DNA of 64,000 nucleotides from Litchfieldella qijiaojingensis. Its GTDB lineage: Bacteria; Pseudomonadota; Gammaproteobacteria; Pseudomonadales; Halomonadaceae. Under the pieces are notes generated by a model. That model did no database searches and had not been told where the DNA came from. It saw only the letters and a program-made list of their open reading frames with translations. The stretch spans positions 62,001 to 126,000 of the forward strand of contig NZ_BMXS01000009.1 in the NCBI RefSeq assembly GCF_014651875.1, read 5' to 3'. This document shows, piece after piece, positions 43,113 through 52,079 of the stretch; the first letter of the stretch is position 1; every line of letters begins with the position of its first letter. Both the position numbers and the translations under genes were made by a program.

Positions 43113-44171
43113 ATGAAAGTCTTTCCTGACAAGCTCCCCGCTGAACTGGCCAAGAAGCTCCCACCGGTGGTGATCATCGCCGGCGACGAGCCCTTGGTCC
43201 ATATGGAAGCCTGCGACGCGGTGCGCACCAAGGCACGCGAACAGGGCATCGAGGAACGCGAGGTGTTGCACGTCGAAAACGGCTTCCAGTGGGGCCGGCT
43301 GCTCGAATCCGCCGCCAGCATGTCGCTATTCGCCTCGAGCAAGTTGATCGAGCTGCGCCTGGGGAATCAGTCTCCGGGGCAGGAAGGCAGCAAGATTCTG
43401 GAAGCTTATGCCGAACGTCTCCAGGACAGCGACAACGTGCTGTTGATCGCCGCCGCCAAGCTCGACCGCAAGATACAGCAGAGCAAGTGGTTCAAGACCC
43501 TCGACAAGGCCGGTTTTTTTGTTCCGGTGTGGCCAGTGGACCATCAGAGGCTAGGGTTTTGGCTGCGCGACCGAGCCGGCCGCTACGGGCTGACCTTAGA
43601 CATGGACGCCGCCCGTCTGCTCGGCGAGCGCACCGAGGGCAACCTGCTGGCTGCCGACCAGGAATTGCAGAAGCTGGCTCTGCTGATGCCTCCCGGCGCG
43701 CGCCTGGATGCCGCCACCATCGCCGGCGGGGTCGAGGACAGCGCGCGATTCGACATCTTCACCCTGGCCGATGCCTGCCTGCGCGGGGAGCGCGAACGAG
43801 TTTCGCGCATCGTGCGTGGCCTGCGTGGCGAGGGGGTGGAGCCCACGTTGATTCTCTGGGCGCTGACCCGTGAACTGCGCACCCTGCTCTCGCTCTACCA
43901 GCACCTCGACCAAGGCCAGAGCTTCGAACACGCCTGCAAGGCCCAGAAACCACCGATCTTCGACAAGCGCCGCCCCGCCTATCAACAAGCGCTCAACCGT
44001 CTGCCGATCAAGCGCTTGCACAAGCTTTTGTTGTTCGCCCAGCGCCTCGACCTGGCGATCAAGGGCGCAAGTGACATTCCGCTCTGGGACGGCCTGCACG
44101 ACCTGGCGCTGACGCTCGCCGGCGGACGCGGGTTGCTGGCGGAATCGCCTCATTCCTACAAAATCGGCTGA
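43113..44171 (+). CDS. holA: DNA polymerase III subunit delta
   Basis: A clamp-loader subunit that opens the beta clamp. The 352-residue protein shows the usual HolA layout: an N-terminal AAA-like domain (VVIIAGDEPLVHMEACDAVR; LRLGNQ), and a C-terminal helical collar (LIKLHKLLLFAQRLDLAIKG-like). It completes the leuS-lptE-holA run; 68 bases beyond it the accessory stretch begins. Confidence 0.95.
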   Translation: MKVFPDKLPAELAKKLPPVVIIAGDEPLVHMEACDAVRTKAREQGIEEREVLHVENGFQWGRLLESAASMSLFASSKLIELRLGNQSPGQEGSKILEAYAERLQDSDNVLLIAAAKLDRKIQQSKWFKTLDKAGFFVPVWPVDHQRLGFWLRDRAGRYGLTLDMDAARLLGERTEGNLLAADQELQKLALLMPPGARLDAATIAGGVEDSARFDIFTLADACLRGERERVSRIVRGLRGEGVEPTLILWALTRELRTLLSLYQHLDQGQSFEHACKAQKPPIFDKRRPAYQQALNRLPIKRLHKLLLFAQRLDLAIKGASDIPLWDGLHDLALTLAGGRGLLAESPHSYKIG

Positions 44172-44239
44172 TATCCCGACAATGCCTGCATGAGATCGAA
44201 TAGTCGTGTCGTTCGAGACAAGATAAGCTCCTCGACAAA

Positions 44240-44581
44240 TCATGACGCCACACGGCTATTTATTTCTATTTTTATTCCATCGGGATCTGCAACGACAATG
44301 CCGGAGTCTGACCGGGAAATCACTTGACCTCCCAGGCTCATAATCGTTGAGTCAAGATCTTCTCTGACGACCGTACTGAACCCCAGCCGTGTGCCGGCTG
44401 AAACCGGATTTTCCCCCGAGGCAGGATAAATCTCAAAGACAACATCACCAATTTTCGAAGAATAATGCAGTGGTCCATTACCATGCTTCTCCTTCTTGAA
44501 CCTCAGACCAAGGGCTTCATAGAACAATTTCGACTGTTCAACATCCGATACACGGACAACCACTAAGTCAAGGGAAGTCAT
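44240..44581 (-). CDS. VOC (glyoxalase/bleomycin-resistance fold) protein
   Basis: A 113-residue single-unit vicinal-oxygen-chelate protein. It has SLDLVVVRVSDVEQSKLFYEALGL at the start and the C-terminal DPDGIKIEI (metal-ligand Glu). The ATG at 44581 follows GGAGACATC, a good ribosome-binding site, so the longer in-frame start is rejected. Codon use is less G+C-rich than in the leuS unit. The exact activity cannot be told. It is 56 bases downstream of the next small gene on the same strand. Confidence 0.8.
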   Translation of the reverse strand: MTSLDLVVVRVSDVEQSKLFYEALGLRFKKEKHGNGPLHYSSKIGDVVFEIYPASGENPVSAGTRLGFSTVVREDLDSTIMSLGGQVISRSDSGIVVADPDGIKIEINSRVAS

Positions 44582-44637
44582 GATGTCTCCAGCAGGGCAT
44601 GAAGTAAAGTTGGATGGTATAGTCAGAAATAGACCAG

Positions 44638-44949
44638 TCACGTGTTTACCAAGCCGGCATGGTAGGCTTGGAAACACTCACGCCTGGAAGGCTCCGGCAA
44701 GCCAAGTGCGCGAGCTGCCGGCAAGAGAGTACCATCCACGAATTGATCGAATTCACTCTGCGAATTCCAGACATCCACGATACGCCACCCTCCCGATACC
44801 GCACCACATGAATGAAACATGATGCCGCTCGGCGGTCCGTTTGACGCGAGACTCGCTCCGAGCTTTTCGTATGTCTTTTCTGAGACATCAGAAAACTCGA
44901 TCATGGTAACTATTGGCATGTATTGCTTCCCATTGGAGGTCTTGCTCAT
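44638..44949 (-). CDS. Small ABM-like protein, unknown function
   Basis: A 103-residue protein. The segment VTMIEFSDVSEKTYEKL, followed by a WRIVDVWNSQSEFDQFVDG stretch, resembles the ferredoxin-like ABM/dabb group of small monooxygenase-like proteins, but I recognise no catalytic residue. Alternative start at Met11 (44919). Together with the VOC gene it may form a two-gene unit, transcribed from the region near 45000. Confidence 0.65.
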   Translation of the reverse strand: MSKTSNGKQYMPIVTMIEFSDVSEKTYEKLGASLASNGPPSGIMFHSCGAVSGGWRIVDVWNSQSEFDQFVDGTLLPAARALGLPEPSRRECFQAYHAGLVNT

Positions 44950-45678
44950 TCGCTACCCGGTGCCGGAAACTGCTGGTAGCTAATCAACGACCCTGGATAG
45001 ATCATTAGCGTAGCTGCCCGATACACAGTAACGCAGTGATTGAGTCGCGCAGGCATTTATTCAGCGCTTCCCTAACACTCGACCGTGGCCAATGGCCAGT
45101 TATGCCATGTCTTGCGCATGCGGTTCAACAGGCAGACGAAGCGAGATCCAGTCGTCTCAACGGCTTCGTAGCGAAGGTGAGACGATGGATCCCGCCGGCT
45201 ATTGGCGTTTTTCTCGGAACCAGCGTCTGGTCACTTGCCGGCTTGCCCCGCGGTTCGGCTCGATATGCCGGTGACCAGTGCCGCAACAGCCACCCAGTAC
45301 ATCGATATCCCCGAAACGCAGGCTATCCGAAAAACGCATCCCCTGCCGAAAAGCCGGCGCATCAATCGCTCTATAAGTCCACACCGTGTTGAAACCGCGC
45401 TACTATTGGGCCGAGCGACCGCTTCAAAGCTGCAGGACACATTGGCATTGATCGCCGGAGGACCTTCAAATCGAAGCCCCGTAGGCTCTGGCCAAAGCCA
45501 CACAAGTTCATGAGACGGAAACCGTGTTGAGGCTGCTCATGGCTTAACTTGGGTGGATTGAGAAAAAGCTGGACGATCCGATGCTGCACAGATGGGAATT
45601 CCCCGGCAAATGGAATCGCCCGCTCCGGACAGGGACCGGAAAGGACGACAACAACGTTACTCCGAAGAGCAGCACAGT
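44950..45678. other. Intergenic region with mobile-element relic, left part of the accessory stretch
   Basis: About 730 bases between the small ABM-like gene and the GGDEF-EAL gene. Apart from the repeat relic at 45030-45071, I see only short open frames without ribosome-binding sites. It may hold decayed transposon sequence and the promoter of the downstream genes. Confidence 0.5.
45030..45071. repeat. One-ended relic of the 157-bp MITE-like element
   Basis: These 42 bases match 21093-21134 at all but four positions and end in the terminal-repeat sequence TTTATTCAGCGCTTCC. No matching left end is found nearby, so this seems to be a decayed or truncated copy. Confidence 0.65.
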
Positions 45679-47808
45679 ATGTCTGAAATATCGACGTTTT
45701 CACCAAGACCAGGTTCTTCGGTCGAAAGATACATTCGCTCTATCGGCCGGTACTATATCGGTGCCGCCATAATCATGACCCTGCTCATTGGAGCGACATA
45801 TTTAACGGTCAAGATCGCGCTTGACCGCCATGCGCTACAGCAGGAAATCAGCTTCCTTACCAGCCGCCAGTTCATCCGGTTTCAGCAACTTGCCAATCAG
45901 ACACGGGCGGTCATGAGCGCATCCGCCGATCCCGATCTGCCTGAATACATCGTCCAGCCGATGCTTGACGATGTACGCACGGCCATTGCCGATATCCGAA
46001 CCATAATGAATCGGCTGAAGACCATGCACAGGCGCCTCAACAAAAATCTCCTGGAGCGGATCAACCCCCAGGACTCAGCAGACGAAGACCTCTACCTCGA
46101 TCTCAACCGACGGCTCGAGGTTTTTCTCTCGCGCGCCGAAAGAGTGGTCAGCGCCAGCCGCGAAGACCGGCGGCGACGATACACCTTCTGGGGACCGATC
46201 GACTTCGCCGTCTCGGCCGACAGCTTCCTCATGCGCCATTTCAACGATCTTATTCAACACTCCCACAACCGCAGCGGCGCCAGCATCGGCAACGCGGTAT
46301 CGATCAGTACCGTCCTTCTTCTCATGCTCGCTGCGATTTTCATCCTGGCAAGCGTTTTCCTGTTCTATCCGCTGCTGAAAAAATTGCGTAGCGAACACCG
46401 CCGGAAAATGGACTTCGAGCACGAACTCACCCATCTTGCCCAGACGGACGAGCTCACCGCGCTCAAGAACCGCTCCTTTTTCAATTCAGCACTCCGCGGT
46501 CTGCTCCGCCGCTTCAAAAGGGATGGCACCGGCTTTTCCATACTGCTCGTCGACCTGGACCACTTCAAGGCGATCAACGACAGCTTTGGCCATCCGACCG
46601 GCGATGCCATACTTCTCCATGTCGCACGTATTTTCCGCAACGTCTTCCGCGCCGACGACATCATTGCCCGCATCGGCGGCGACGAATTCGCCGTTCTGAT
46701 GCCTGGGATCGACGATGAAGCCCGTCTCAACGCCATGGCCGATCGACTCGTTATGGCGATAGCGGCGGATTTCCCTTTCGAGGACAACACGCTCCGGACA
46801 TCGGCCAGCGTGGGCGGTGCCATTGTCCCCATTCATGCAACGGATGAATCCGGCCTCGTCCGTGTCGCCGACCTCGCGCTCTATGCCGCCAAGACCGAGC
46901 GGAACAACGCCGTCATCTTCGACGAAACCTCACTCGCCTCGCGGCTGGAACAGAGTGAATTGGCCGCGACCCTCGCCTGCGCGGCCGACCGCGACGAGTT
47001 CATCGTGCACTATCAGCCCAAGGTTGGCCTGAGGAAGGGAGACCACCTCGGGTTCGAGGCGCTCGTCCGGTGGAATCACCCTAAACTTGGCTTGCTCGCA
47101 CCGGGCGCTTTTCTGCCGTTGATGGAAGACCCGCGCCTCATCGGCGACATGACCCGCGCCGTGGCAAGGGGCGTATGCCGCGACCTCAAGGCATGGAAAG
47201 AGGCGGGATTTTTGTCAGGTCCCATCGCCATCAATCTGCCGGAGGCACTTCTGATCAACGAGAACGGGTTCGAAATACTCGCTTCGGCCATCCGCGAGTA
47301 TGACCTCGATTGGCACGACCTGACCATCGAAGTGACGGAGGACGTTTTCCTCAACCGATATGCCGAGCGCATACTTGCATCGATGACGCGCTTCCGCGAA
47401 CAGAATGTATCCATTGCCCTCGATGATTTCGGAACCGGCTTTGCTTCACTCTTGCATCTGCGTGACTTCCCCTTCGATGAGTTGAAAATCGATCGCGGTT
47501 TTGTCGCCGATATCGGCCTGGACAGCCGGTCCGAACAGATCATCCGCGCGATGGTCGATCTGTCGCGCAATTTAGGCAAGCGCTGCGTGGCGGAAGGCAT
47601 CGAAACCGAAGCGCAGCGCGACTTCCTTCTGGAGGCGGGCTGCGAAATCGGCCAGGGATACCTGTTCGCCAAACCGATGCCGGGTAGCGAAGTCAAAGAG
47701 CGCTGGTTCAAGCAATCCGGTACTGACCGGCGCCGGCATGGCACTGAATTGCCCGATTCCGCAACGCGCATGGTGGACGCCAATATATCGACCTTGGATA
47801 CGCGCTGA
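45679..47808 (+). CDS. Membrane GGDEF-EAL protein with periplasmic sensor domain
   Basis: A dual-domain cyclic-di-GMP enzyme. From the ATG at 45679 (709 residues; an in-frame ATG at 45592 is possible) it has a transmembrane helix at about 23-45, a mostly helical periplasmic domain of about 150 residues, a second helix near 205-230, a GGDEF domain with an intact RIGGDEF (333-337), and an EAL domain with FEALVRW (near 460), LDDFGTGFASL, KIDRGFV and AEGIETE. Both enzyme halves keep catalytic residues. Two orphan periplasmic binding proteins follow 49 bases later, suggesting that the periplasmic domain reads their ligand state, as MbaA does with NspS. Confidence 0.9.
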   Translation: MSEISTFSPRPGSSVERYIRSIGRYYIGAAIIMTLLIGATYLTVKIALDRHALQQEISFLTSRQFIRFQQLANQTRAVMSASADPDLPEYIVQPMLDDVRTAIADIRTIMNRLKTMHRRLNKNLLERINPQDSADEDLYLDLNRRLEVFLSRAERVVSASREDRRRRYTFWGPIDFAVSADSFLMRHFNDLIQHSHNRSGASIGNAVSISTVLLLMLAAIFILASVFLFYPLLKKLRSEHRRKMDFEHELTHLAQTDELTALKNRSFFNSALRGLLRRFKRDGTGFSILLVDLDHFKAINDSFGHPTGDAILLHVARIFRNVFRADDIIARIGGDEFAVLMPGIDDEARLNAMADRLVMAIAADFPFEDNTLRTSASVGGAIVPIHATDESGLVRVADLALYAAKTERNNAVIFDETSLASRLEQSELAATLACAADRDEFIVHYQPKVGLRKGDHLGFEALVRWNHPKLGLLAPGAFLPLMEDPRLIGDMTRAVARGVCRDLKAWKEAGFLSGPIAINLPEALLINENGFEILASAIREYDLDWHDLTIEVTEDVFLNRYAERILASMTRFREQNVSIALDDFGTGFASLLHLRDFPFDELKIDRGFVADIGLDSRSEQIIRAMVDLSRNLGKRCVAEGIETEAQRDFLLEAGCEIGQGYLFAKPMPGSEVKERWFKQSGTDRRRHGTELPDSATRMVDANISTLDTR

Positions 47809-47857
47809 CGGCACCGATGGCGGAATTCGGGTGATATCGAATAAAAAGGAAAAACGG

Positions 47858-49108
47858 ATGAAACTGCTGTTGAAAGGGCTTTGTTTGGCAGTAACCATGA
47901 CGGCCGCCAGCGCCCAGGACGACGCTGTTGCCGACCCAGGTCTCGCGGTCGACGTCGTGCATTATTGGATATCGAAGAGCGAGTCCGCAGCACTAGACGT
48001 TTACAGACAGGCCTGGACGGAGGCCGGTAACCGTTGGGCGGATCTGCCGGTCGAAAACGAAGCCGCCTTGAAGAGGATCGTCAGCGATCGCATTGCCAAC
48101 GGATACCCGCCGGCGGTAACGCAGTGGAATGTGGACGAGGGTGCCAGAGAACTGCCCGAGATGGGTATCGTCAATGACATCGAACCGGTCGTGCGGGAGG
48201 ACCATTGGCGCGATCGGCTGCCCAGCTTCGTGCTCGAACGCATCAGCTACCAGGAAAAAGTGTACTTCGCACCGTCGGATATTCACGTAGAAAACTGGCT
48301 CTGGACCAGCCAGAAGATCTTCGATGAACTTGGCCTCGAGACGCCCGAGACCTGGGACGACATCTTTGCGGCTGCCGACCGAATCGCGGCAGCGGGCTAC
48401 CGACCTATCGCCCTTGGCTCGGCTCCTTGGGAAATCGCGTTGATCTTCCACAACATCATGTATTACGCGATGGGCCCTGAGGAGTATGCGAGGGTTTTCA
48501 ATGGCGATGCGGAAGCCGTGCTCGACCCGCGGATGCTGGATGCACTCGATCTGTTGCGCCGTGTATCCCGTTATGTCGAACCGCCGGAGGCCCGTGCGGG
48601 CAAGAACTGGGCGGACGCCACCGCGATGATCGGGCGCGGTGAGGCCGGCATGCAATTCATGGGCGATTGGGCAAAGGGCGAACTCGTTTCCCTCGGTTAT
48701 ACCGCCGACCGAGACTTCGGTTGCAACCTCACACCTGGCACGTCGATCACCTATTTCATGGTGATCGATGCCTTTGCCTTCCCGCTGACCACCCGCGAGG
48801 GCGAAACCCAAGCGCAACAGGCTTTCGCCCGCATGGTGCTTGACCCCAATAATCAGGTCGCGTTCAGCCGCCTCAAGGGCTCGCTGCCGGTACGAACCGA
48901 CGTCGACCCCCGCGGGCTCGACCGCTGCGGGCAGTTGGGGCTGCAGCGGATCCTGGATGAAAAACACGAGGCCAGCGTGCACTCGAGGGCAATGCCGTCA
49001 CATGAGATGGTCGCCTGGATCAGCATACTCGCCGAGTTTTTTGATGACAAAACCATCTCCAGCCGGACCGCCCAGCAGCGCTTGTATCAGGTCGTCAACG
49101 TGGGCTAA
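47858..49108 (+). CDS. Periplasmic substrate-binding protein, copy 1
   Basis: A 416-residue ABC-type substrate-binding protein resembling the glucose/mannose (GtsA) type of family 1. The signal peptide is residues 1-19 (to TAASA), followed by VDVVHYWISKSES and the GRGEAGMQFMGDWAKGEL motif typical of sugar binders. The ATG at 47858 has AAGGA upstream. No permease or ATPase gene is nearby. It is 49 bases after the GGDEF-EAL gene, so probably one transcript. It is closely similar to the next gene, with equal length and no gaps seen in alignment by eye. Confidence 0.88.
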   Translation: MKLLLKGLCLAVTMTAASAQDDAVADPGLAVDVVHYWISKSESAALDVYRQAWTEAGNRWADLPVENEAALKRIVSDRIANGYPPAVTQWNVDEGARELPEMGIVNDIEPVVREDHWRDRLPSFVLERISYQEKVYFAPSDIHVENWLWTSQKIFDELGLETPETWDDIFAAADRIAAAGYRPIALGSAPWEIALIFHNIMYYAMGPEEYARVFNGDAEAVLDPRMLDALDLLRRVSRYVEPPEARAGKNWADATAMIGRGEAGMQFMGDWAKGELVSLGYTADRDFGCNLTPGTSITYFMVIDAFAFPLTTREGETQAQQAFARMVLDPNNQVAFSRLKGSLPVRTDVDPRGLDRCGQLGLQRILDEKHEASVHSRAMPSHEMVAWISILAEFFDDKTISSRTAQQRLYQVVNVG

Positions 49109-49164
49109 GCAGGCCACTGGCACAGAAACGGCACTCATTCGATGATTGCGCTCGCCGCTTCGAC
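49108..49164. repeat. 3'-flank repeat of the binding-protein duplication, copy 1
   Basis: This non-coding stretch after the first binding protein matches the stretch at 50481-50536 after the second. Both read AGCAGxCCACTGGCxCAGAAACGGC and end CACCGCTTCGAC or CGCCGCTTCGAC. It marks the end of a duplicated unit of about 1.37 kb. Confidence 0.7.
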
Positions 49165-49230
49165 CGGACGAAACGGCAGGCGATAGTGGAAACTCATTTT
49201 CGTCGAGTCAAGAAAAAAGCGAAGGTTCCG

Positions 49231-50481
49231 ATGAAACCGTTATTGAGCACCCTCTTTTTCGCAACAGCCATGATGGCCGCGAGTTCGCAAGAGCCTGCCA
49301 TCGCCGGCGAGGGCAGTACAGTCGACGTCGTGCATTTCTGGATATCGAAGAGCGAATCCACGGCACTCGACGTTTACAGACAAGCCTGGGCCGGTGCCGG
49401 AAACCGCTGGGTGGATCTACCGGCGGCGGACAAGGTAGCGGTACAGCGCATTGTCAGTGACCGCATTGCCAATGGCTACCCGCCAGCCGTAATGCAGTGG
49501 AACGCGAACGAGGGCTCCCATGAATTACCGGAAATGGGGATCGTTCAAGATATCGATCCTGTAGCACAGGAGGATCACTGGCGCGATGTGCTCCCCGGCT
49601 TTGTTCTCGACCGGATTACCTACAAGGACGAGGTGTATTTCGCCCCATCGAATATTCACGCCGAAAACTGGCTGTGGACCAGCCAGAAGATATTCGATGA
49701 GCTGGGGCTGGAAACGCCTCAGACGTGGGGCGACATATTCACTGCAGCCGACCGGATCAAAGCGGCGGGACATCTGCCTGTTGCAATAGGCTCCGGCTCT
49801 TGGGAAGTTTCGCTGCTCTTCAATGACATCATGTACTACACGATGGGGGACGTGGGGTATTCACGGATCATCGGCGCGGATGCGGAAGCCGTGCTCGACC
49901 CGCGTATGCTGGATGCGCTCGATATGCTGCGGCGTCTGTCCCGTTATGCCGAATCGCCGGCGGCACGGGCGGACAAGACCTGGGCCGACGCGACCGCCAT
50001 GGTCGGGCGCGGCGAGGCCGGTATGCAATTCATGGGCGACTGGGCAAAGGGCGAGCTCGTTTCCCTCGGTTATACCGCCGACCGGGACTTCGGGTGCAAC
50101 CTCGCGCCCGGCACGTCGATCGCCTATTTCACGGTGATCGATGCCTTTGCCTTCCCGCTGACCACCCGCGAGGGTGAGACCCAAGCGCAACAGGCGTTCG
50201 CCCGCATGGTGCTCGACCCCGACAATCAGGTCGCGTTCAGCCGCATCAAAGGCTCGCTGCCGGTACGGACCGACATCGATCCCACCGGACTCGATCGCTG
50301 CGGTCAACTGGGGCTAAAGATGATCATGAACGACAATCGCAGGGTCAGCGCACAATCGATGGCCATGCCCACGCAAATGTCGGAAGGCTGGATAGGGATC
50401 CTGACCGATTTCTTCAATGACGAGACCATGTCCAGCCAGACCGCTCAGCAGCGTCTGTATCAGGTGATCAAGCAAGGCTGA
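49231..50481 (+). CDS. Periplasmic substrate-binding protein, copy 2 (tandem paralogue)
   Basis: A 416-residue paralogue of the preceding gene, about three quarters identical by eye over the mature part. Shared long blocks include the SYGLGYTADRDFGCN-type segment and VIDAFAFPLTTREGE. The signal peptide is about residues 1-20 (AMMAASS). The ATG at 49231 has GAAGG upstream. The similarity continues into about 55 bases after the stop codon, showing that the duplication unit is the gene plus its 3' flank. Ligand unknown; sugar or related compound by family. Confidence 0.88.
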   Translation: MKPLLSTLFFATAMMAASSQEPAIAGEGSTVDVVHFWISKSESTALDVYRQAWAGAGNRWVDLPAADKVAVQRIVSDRIANGYPPAVMQWNANEGSHELPEMGIVQDIDPVAQEDHWRDVLPGFVLDRITYKDEVYFAPSNIHAENWLWTSQKIFDELGLETPQTWGDIFTAADRIKAAGHLPVAIGSGSWEVSLLFNDIMYYTMGDVGYSRIIGADAEAVLDPRMLDALDMLRRLSRYAESPAARADKTWADATAMVGRGEAGMQFMGDWAKGELVSLGYTADRDFGCNLAPGTSIAYFTVIDAFAFPLTTREGETQAQQAFARMVLDPDNQVAFSRIKGSLPVRTDIDPTGLDRCGQLGLKMIMNDNRRVSAQSMAMPTQMSEGWIGILTDFFNDETMSSQTAQQRLYQVIKQG

Positions 50482-50536
50482 GCAGACCACTGGCGCAGAA
50501 ACGGCTCGCATTTGATGATCAGCTCACCGCTTCGAC
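50481..50536. repeat. 3'-flank repeat of the binding-protein duplication, copy 2
   Basis: The second copy of the flank repeat at 49108-49164. Several substitutions show that the duplication is not very recent. Confidence 0.7.
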
Positions 50537-50560
50537 ATCTCCGAATGCGGTCGTCAGTCA

Positions 50561-51181
50561 TCATTCTCTGCGAGCCACCAACAGGCCCACTCCAGCACTT
50601 GCCAATAGCCCAGCACAACAACGGTTGAACAATTGCCGCATGGCCGGGCGCGAGAACCAGTGTCGCAGGAACGCCCCGAAACATGCATAAGCCGCTATCG
50701 CCACCCACTCCAGTATCAGGAACAAGGCTCCCAGCACGAAGAATTGCCAAGCGACATTACCCGCGGGTTCAACGAACTGAGGAAGAAAGGCCGTGAATAT
50801 GAGAATTGCCTTGGGATTACCCGCCGCCAACAGGAATTCCTGCCTGGCCAGCCCAAACAATTTCATATTCTTCATCGGTGCCATGTCTCCCTTGGACGCA
50901 TCAGCAATCCACAACTGAAAGGCCAGCCAGAACAGATAGCAGGCACCAACCACCTTGACGATGAAGAAAAGCTGTTCCGATGCATGCAATACGGTTGCCA
51001 AGCCTGATGCGGCGAGAACGATCATGATCACGAATGCCATTAGCCTGCCGATACCGGCCAGGCATGCGGTCCGGACCCCGTAATGCTTGGCATTGCTCAT
51101 TGACATGAGATTGTTCGGCCCCGGCGCCATGTTCAAAGCAAAGCATGCCGGAACGAATAACAGCAGAGTCATCATGTTCAT
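50561..51181 (-). CDS. LysE/RhtB-family amino acid exporter
   Basis: A 206-residue inner-membrane efflux protein of the LysE/RhtB family, which exports amino acids or similar metabolites. The N-terminal NMAPGPNNLMSMSNAKHYG segment is the family signature, and six hydrophobic segments are seen. The ATG at 51181 follows AAGGAA. It converges on the binding-protein genes and is separated from upstream genes by a hairpin terminator. The substrate is not known. Confidence 0.9.
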   Translation of the reverse strand: MNMMTLLLFVPACFALNMAPGPNNLMSMSNAKHYGVRTACLAGIGRLMAFVIMIVLAASGLATVLHASEQLFFIVKVVGACYLFWLAFQLWIADASKGDMAPMKNMKLFGLARQEFLLAAGNPKAILIFTAFLPQFVEPAGNVAWQFFVLGALFLILEWVAIAAYACFGAFLRHWFSRPAMRQLFNRCCAGLLASAGVGLLVARRE

Positions 51182-51206
51182 GTTGTCATTTCCTTCTGAA
51201 CATTAA

Positions 51207-51230
51207 ATAGAGGGGCTTCTGCCCCTCTAT
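51207..51230 (-). terminator. Hairpin terminator upstream of the LysE gene
   Basis: A perfect 10-bp stem, ATAGAGGGGC with GCCCCTCTAT, around TTCT. On the minus strand it is followed by a weak T-rich TTTAATG. It probably ends transcription from the minus-strand genes at 51.3-52.5 kb. Confidence 0.55.
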
Positions 51231-51341
51231 CAAAGCCGGTCGAGCCGAAACAGTTCCTGAAAACCAAGCTCTACCATGGAAAGCGGTTTCAGTCATCAAG
51301 ACTACAGGTAGAATACGTAGCCTGTTCCAGGGAGTCTTCGA

Positions 51342-51551
51342 TCAGGCCACTTGCCGGCATGCCCCGCAGATCTGCTCGAAAGGACAGGGAGCGAGCATCA
51401 ATGGAACATCACGGTCCGGTTCTGGCAGTGCTTCCATTTCCCACGGCCAGCGACCGCCAGACGACAGAATAAGGCCCAGCCGCTCCCCCTCAGGACCACG
51501 ACGTTCCTCAACAAAGAATGGCACAAAGCCGAGCCTCGCGTACAAGAGCAA
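51342..51551 (-). pseudogene. Possible 5'-truncated acetyltransferase-like fragment
   Basis: A short open frame with only a TTG start and an in-frame stop just upstream. Its LLLYARLGFVPFFVEERRG segment looks like the end of a GNAT acetyltransferase domain (ALYxRLGF), followed by an unfamiliar tail with CPFEQICGAC. The lack of any acetyl-CoA-binding segment suggests debris of a larger gene. Low certainty. Confidence 0.3.
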
Positions 51552-51614
51552 ACCTGCTCACTCAACTCTGCGATGGCTAAGCACATGTTTCTCCCCACAT
51601 TCAGCTCAGAGCTG

Positions 51615-52001
51615 TTACACCTTGACCCTATAGTTGAGATCGCGCGCCTCGTCTCCGGTCATTCCCCGGAATCCCCAGCAGTGAGCTGGCTGCTCATTGA
51701 TTGTGATTTCCACGTCGACCGGTGAAATGCCAACCTCAGAATGGATTCTCGAGAACAACTCCTTGATCAAGGCCTTCTGGGTCTCGACCGACCTGCCCCG
51801 CATCATGTTTATCTCGATCACAGTGTAGGATGCGGTACGCCCACCGGGATAATAGAAGTCATCCGCATCCATCGGGATGAACCGATGAGCTCTTTTATCC
51901 TCCGGCATTCCAAGCACGGACTGCATACAGCCGTGGATGACATCCGAAAGTTTGGACTTGATCGGGTTGAGGTGTTCCTTGATTCCGTATACGAGGATCA
52001 T
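51615..52001 (-). CDS. Tautomerase-family protein lacking the N-terminal proline
   Basis: A 128-residue protein resembling the tautomerase/MIF superfamily (4-oxalocrotonate-tautomerase-like). It has IHGCMQSVLGMPEDKRAHRFIP and later INMMRGRSVETQKALIKELFSRI, the usual alternating layout. The ATG at 52001 follows GGAG with five bases between, giving MILVYG, so Ile takes the place of the catalytic Pro that normally follows the start Met. A new activity or a non-catalytic role is possible. Codon use is less G+C-rich than in core genes. Confidence 0.75.
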   Translation of the reverse strand: MILVYGIKEHLNPIKSKLSDVIHGCMQSVLGMPEDKRAHRFIPMDADDFYYPGGRTASYTVIEINMMRGRSVETQKALIKELFSRIHSEVGISPVDVEITINEQPAHCWGFRGMTGDEARDLNYRVKV

Positions 52002-52079
52002 TATCACTCCAACAAAGCATGAAAATTTTAAACATTTTAGCCCAACAAGAAAAAACCTCGTTATATCACCGAAAACCCA

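Noticed and set aside
45371-45706. A 111-codon minus-strand frame, considered as a transposase remnant
   Set aside because: No DDE or other transposase motif and no repeat copies; only the nearby 42-base relic supports mobile DNA.
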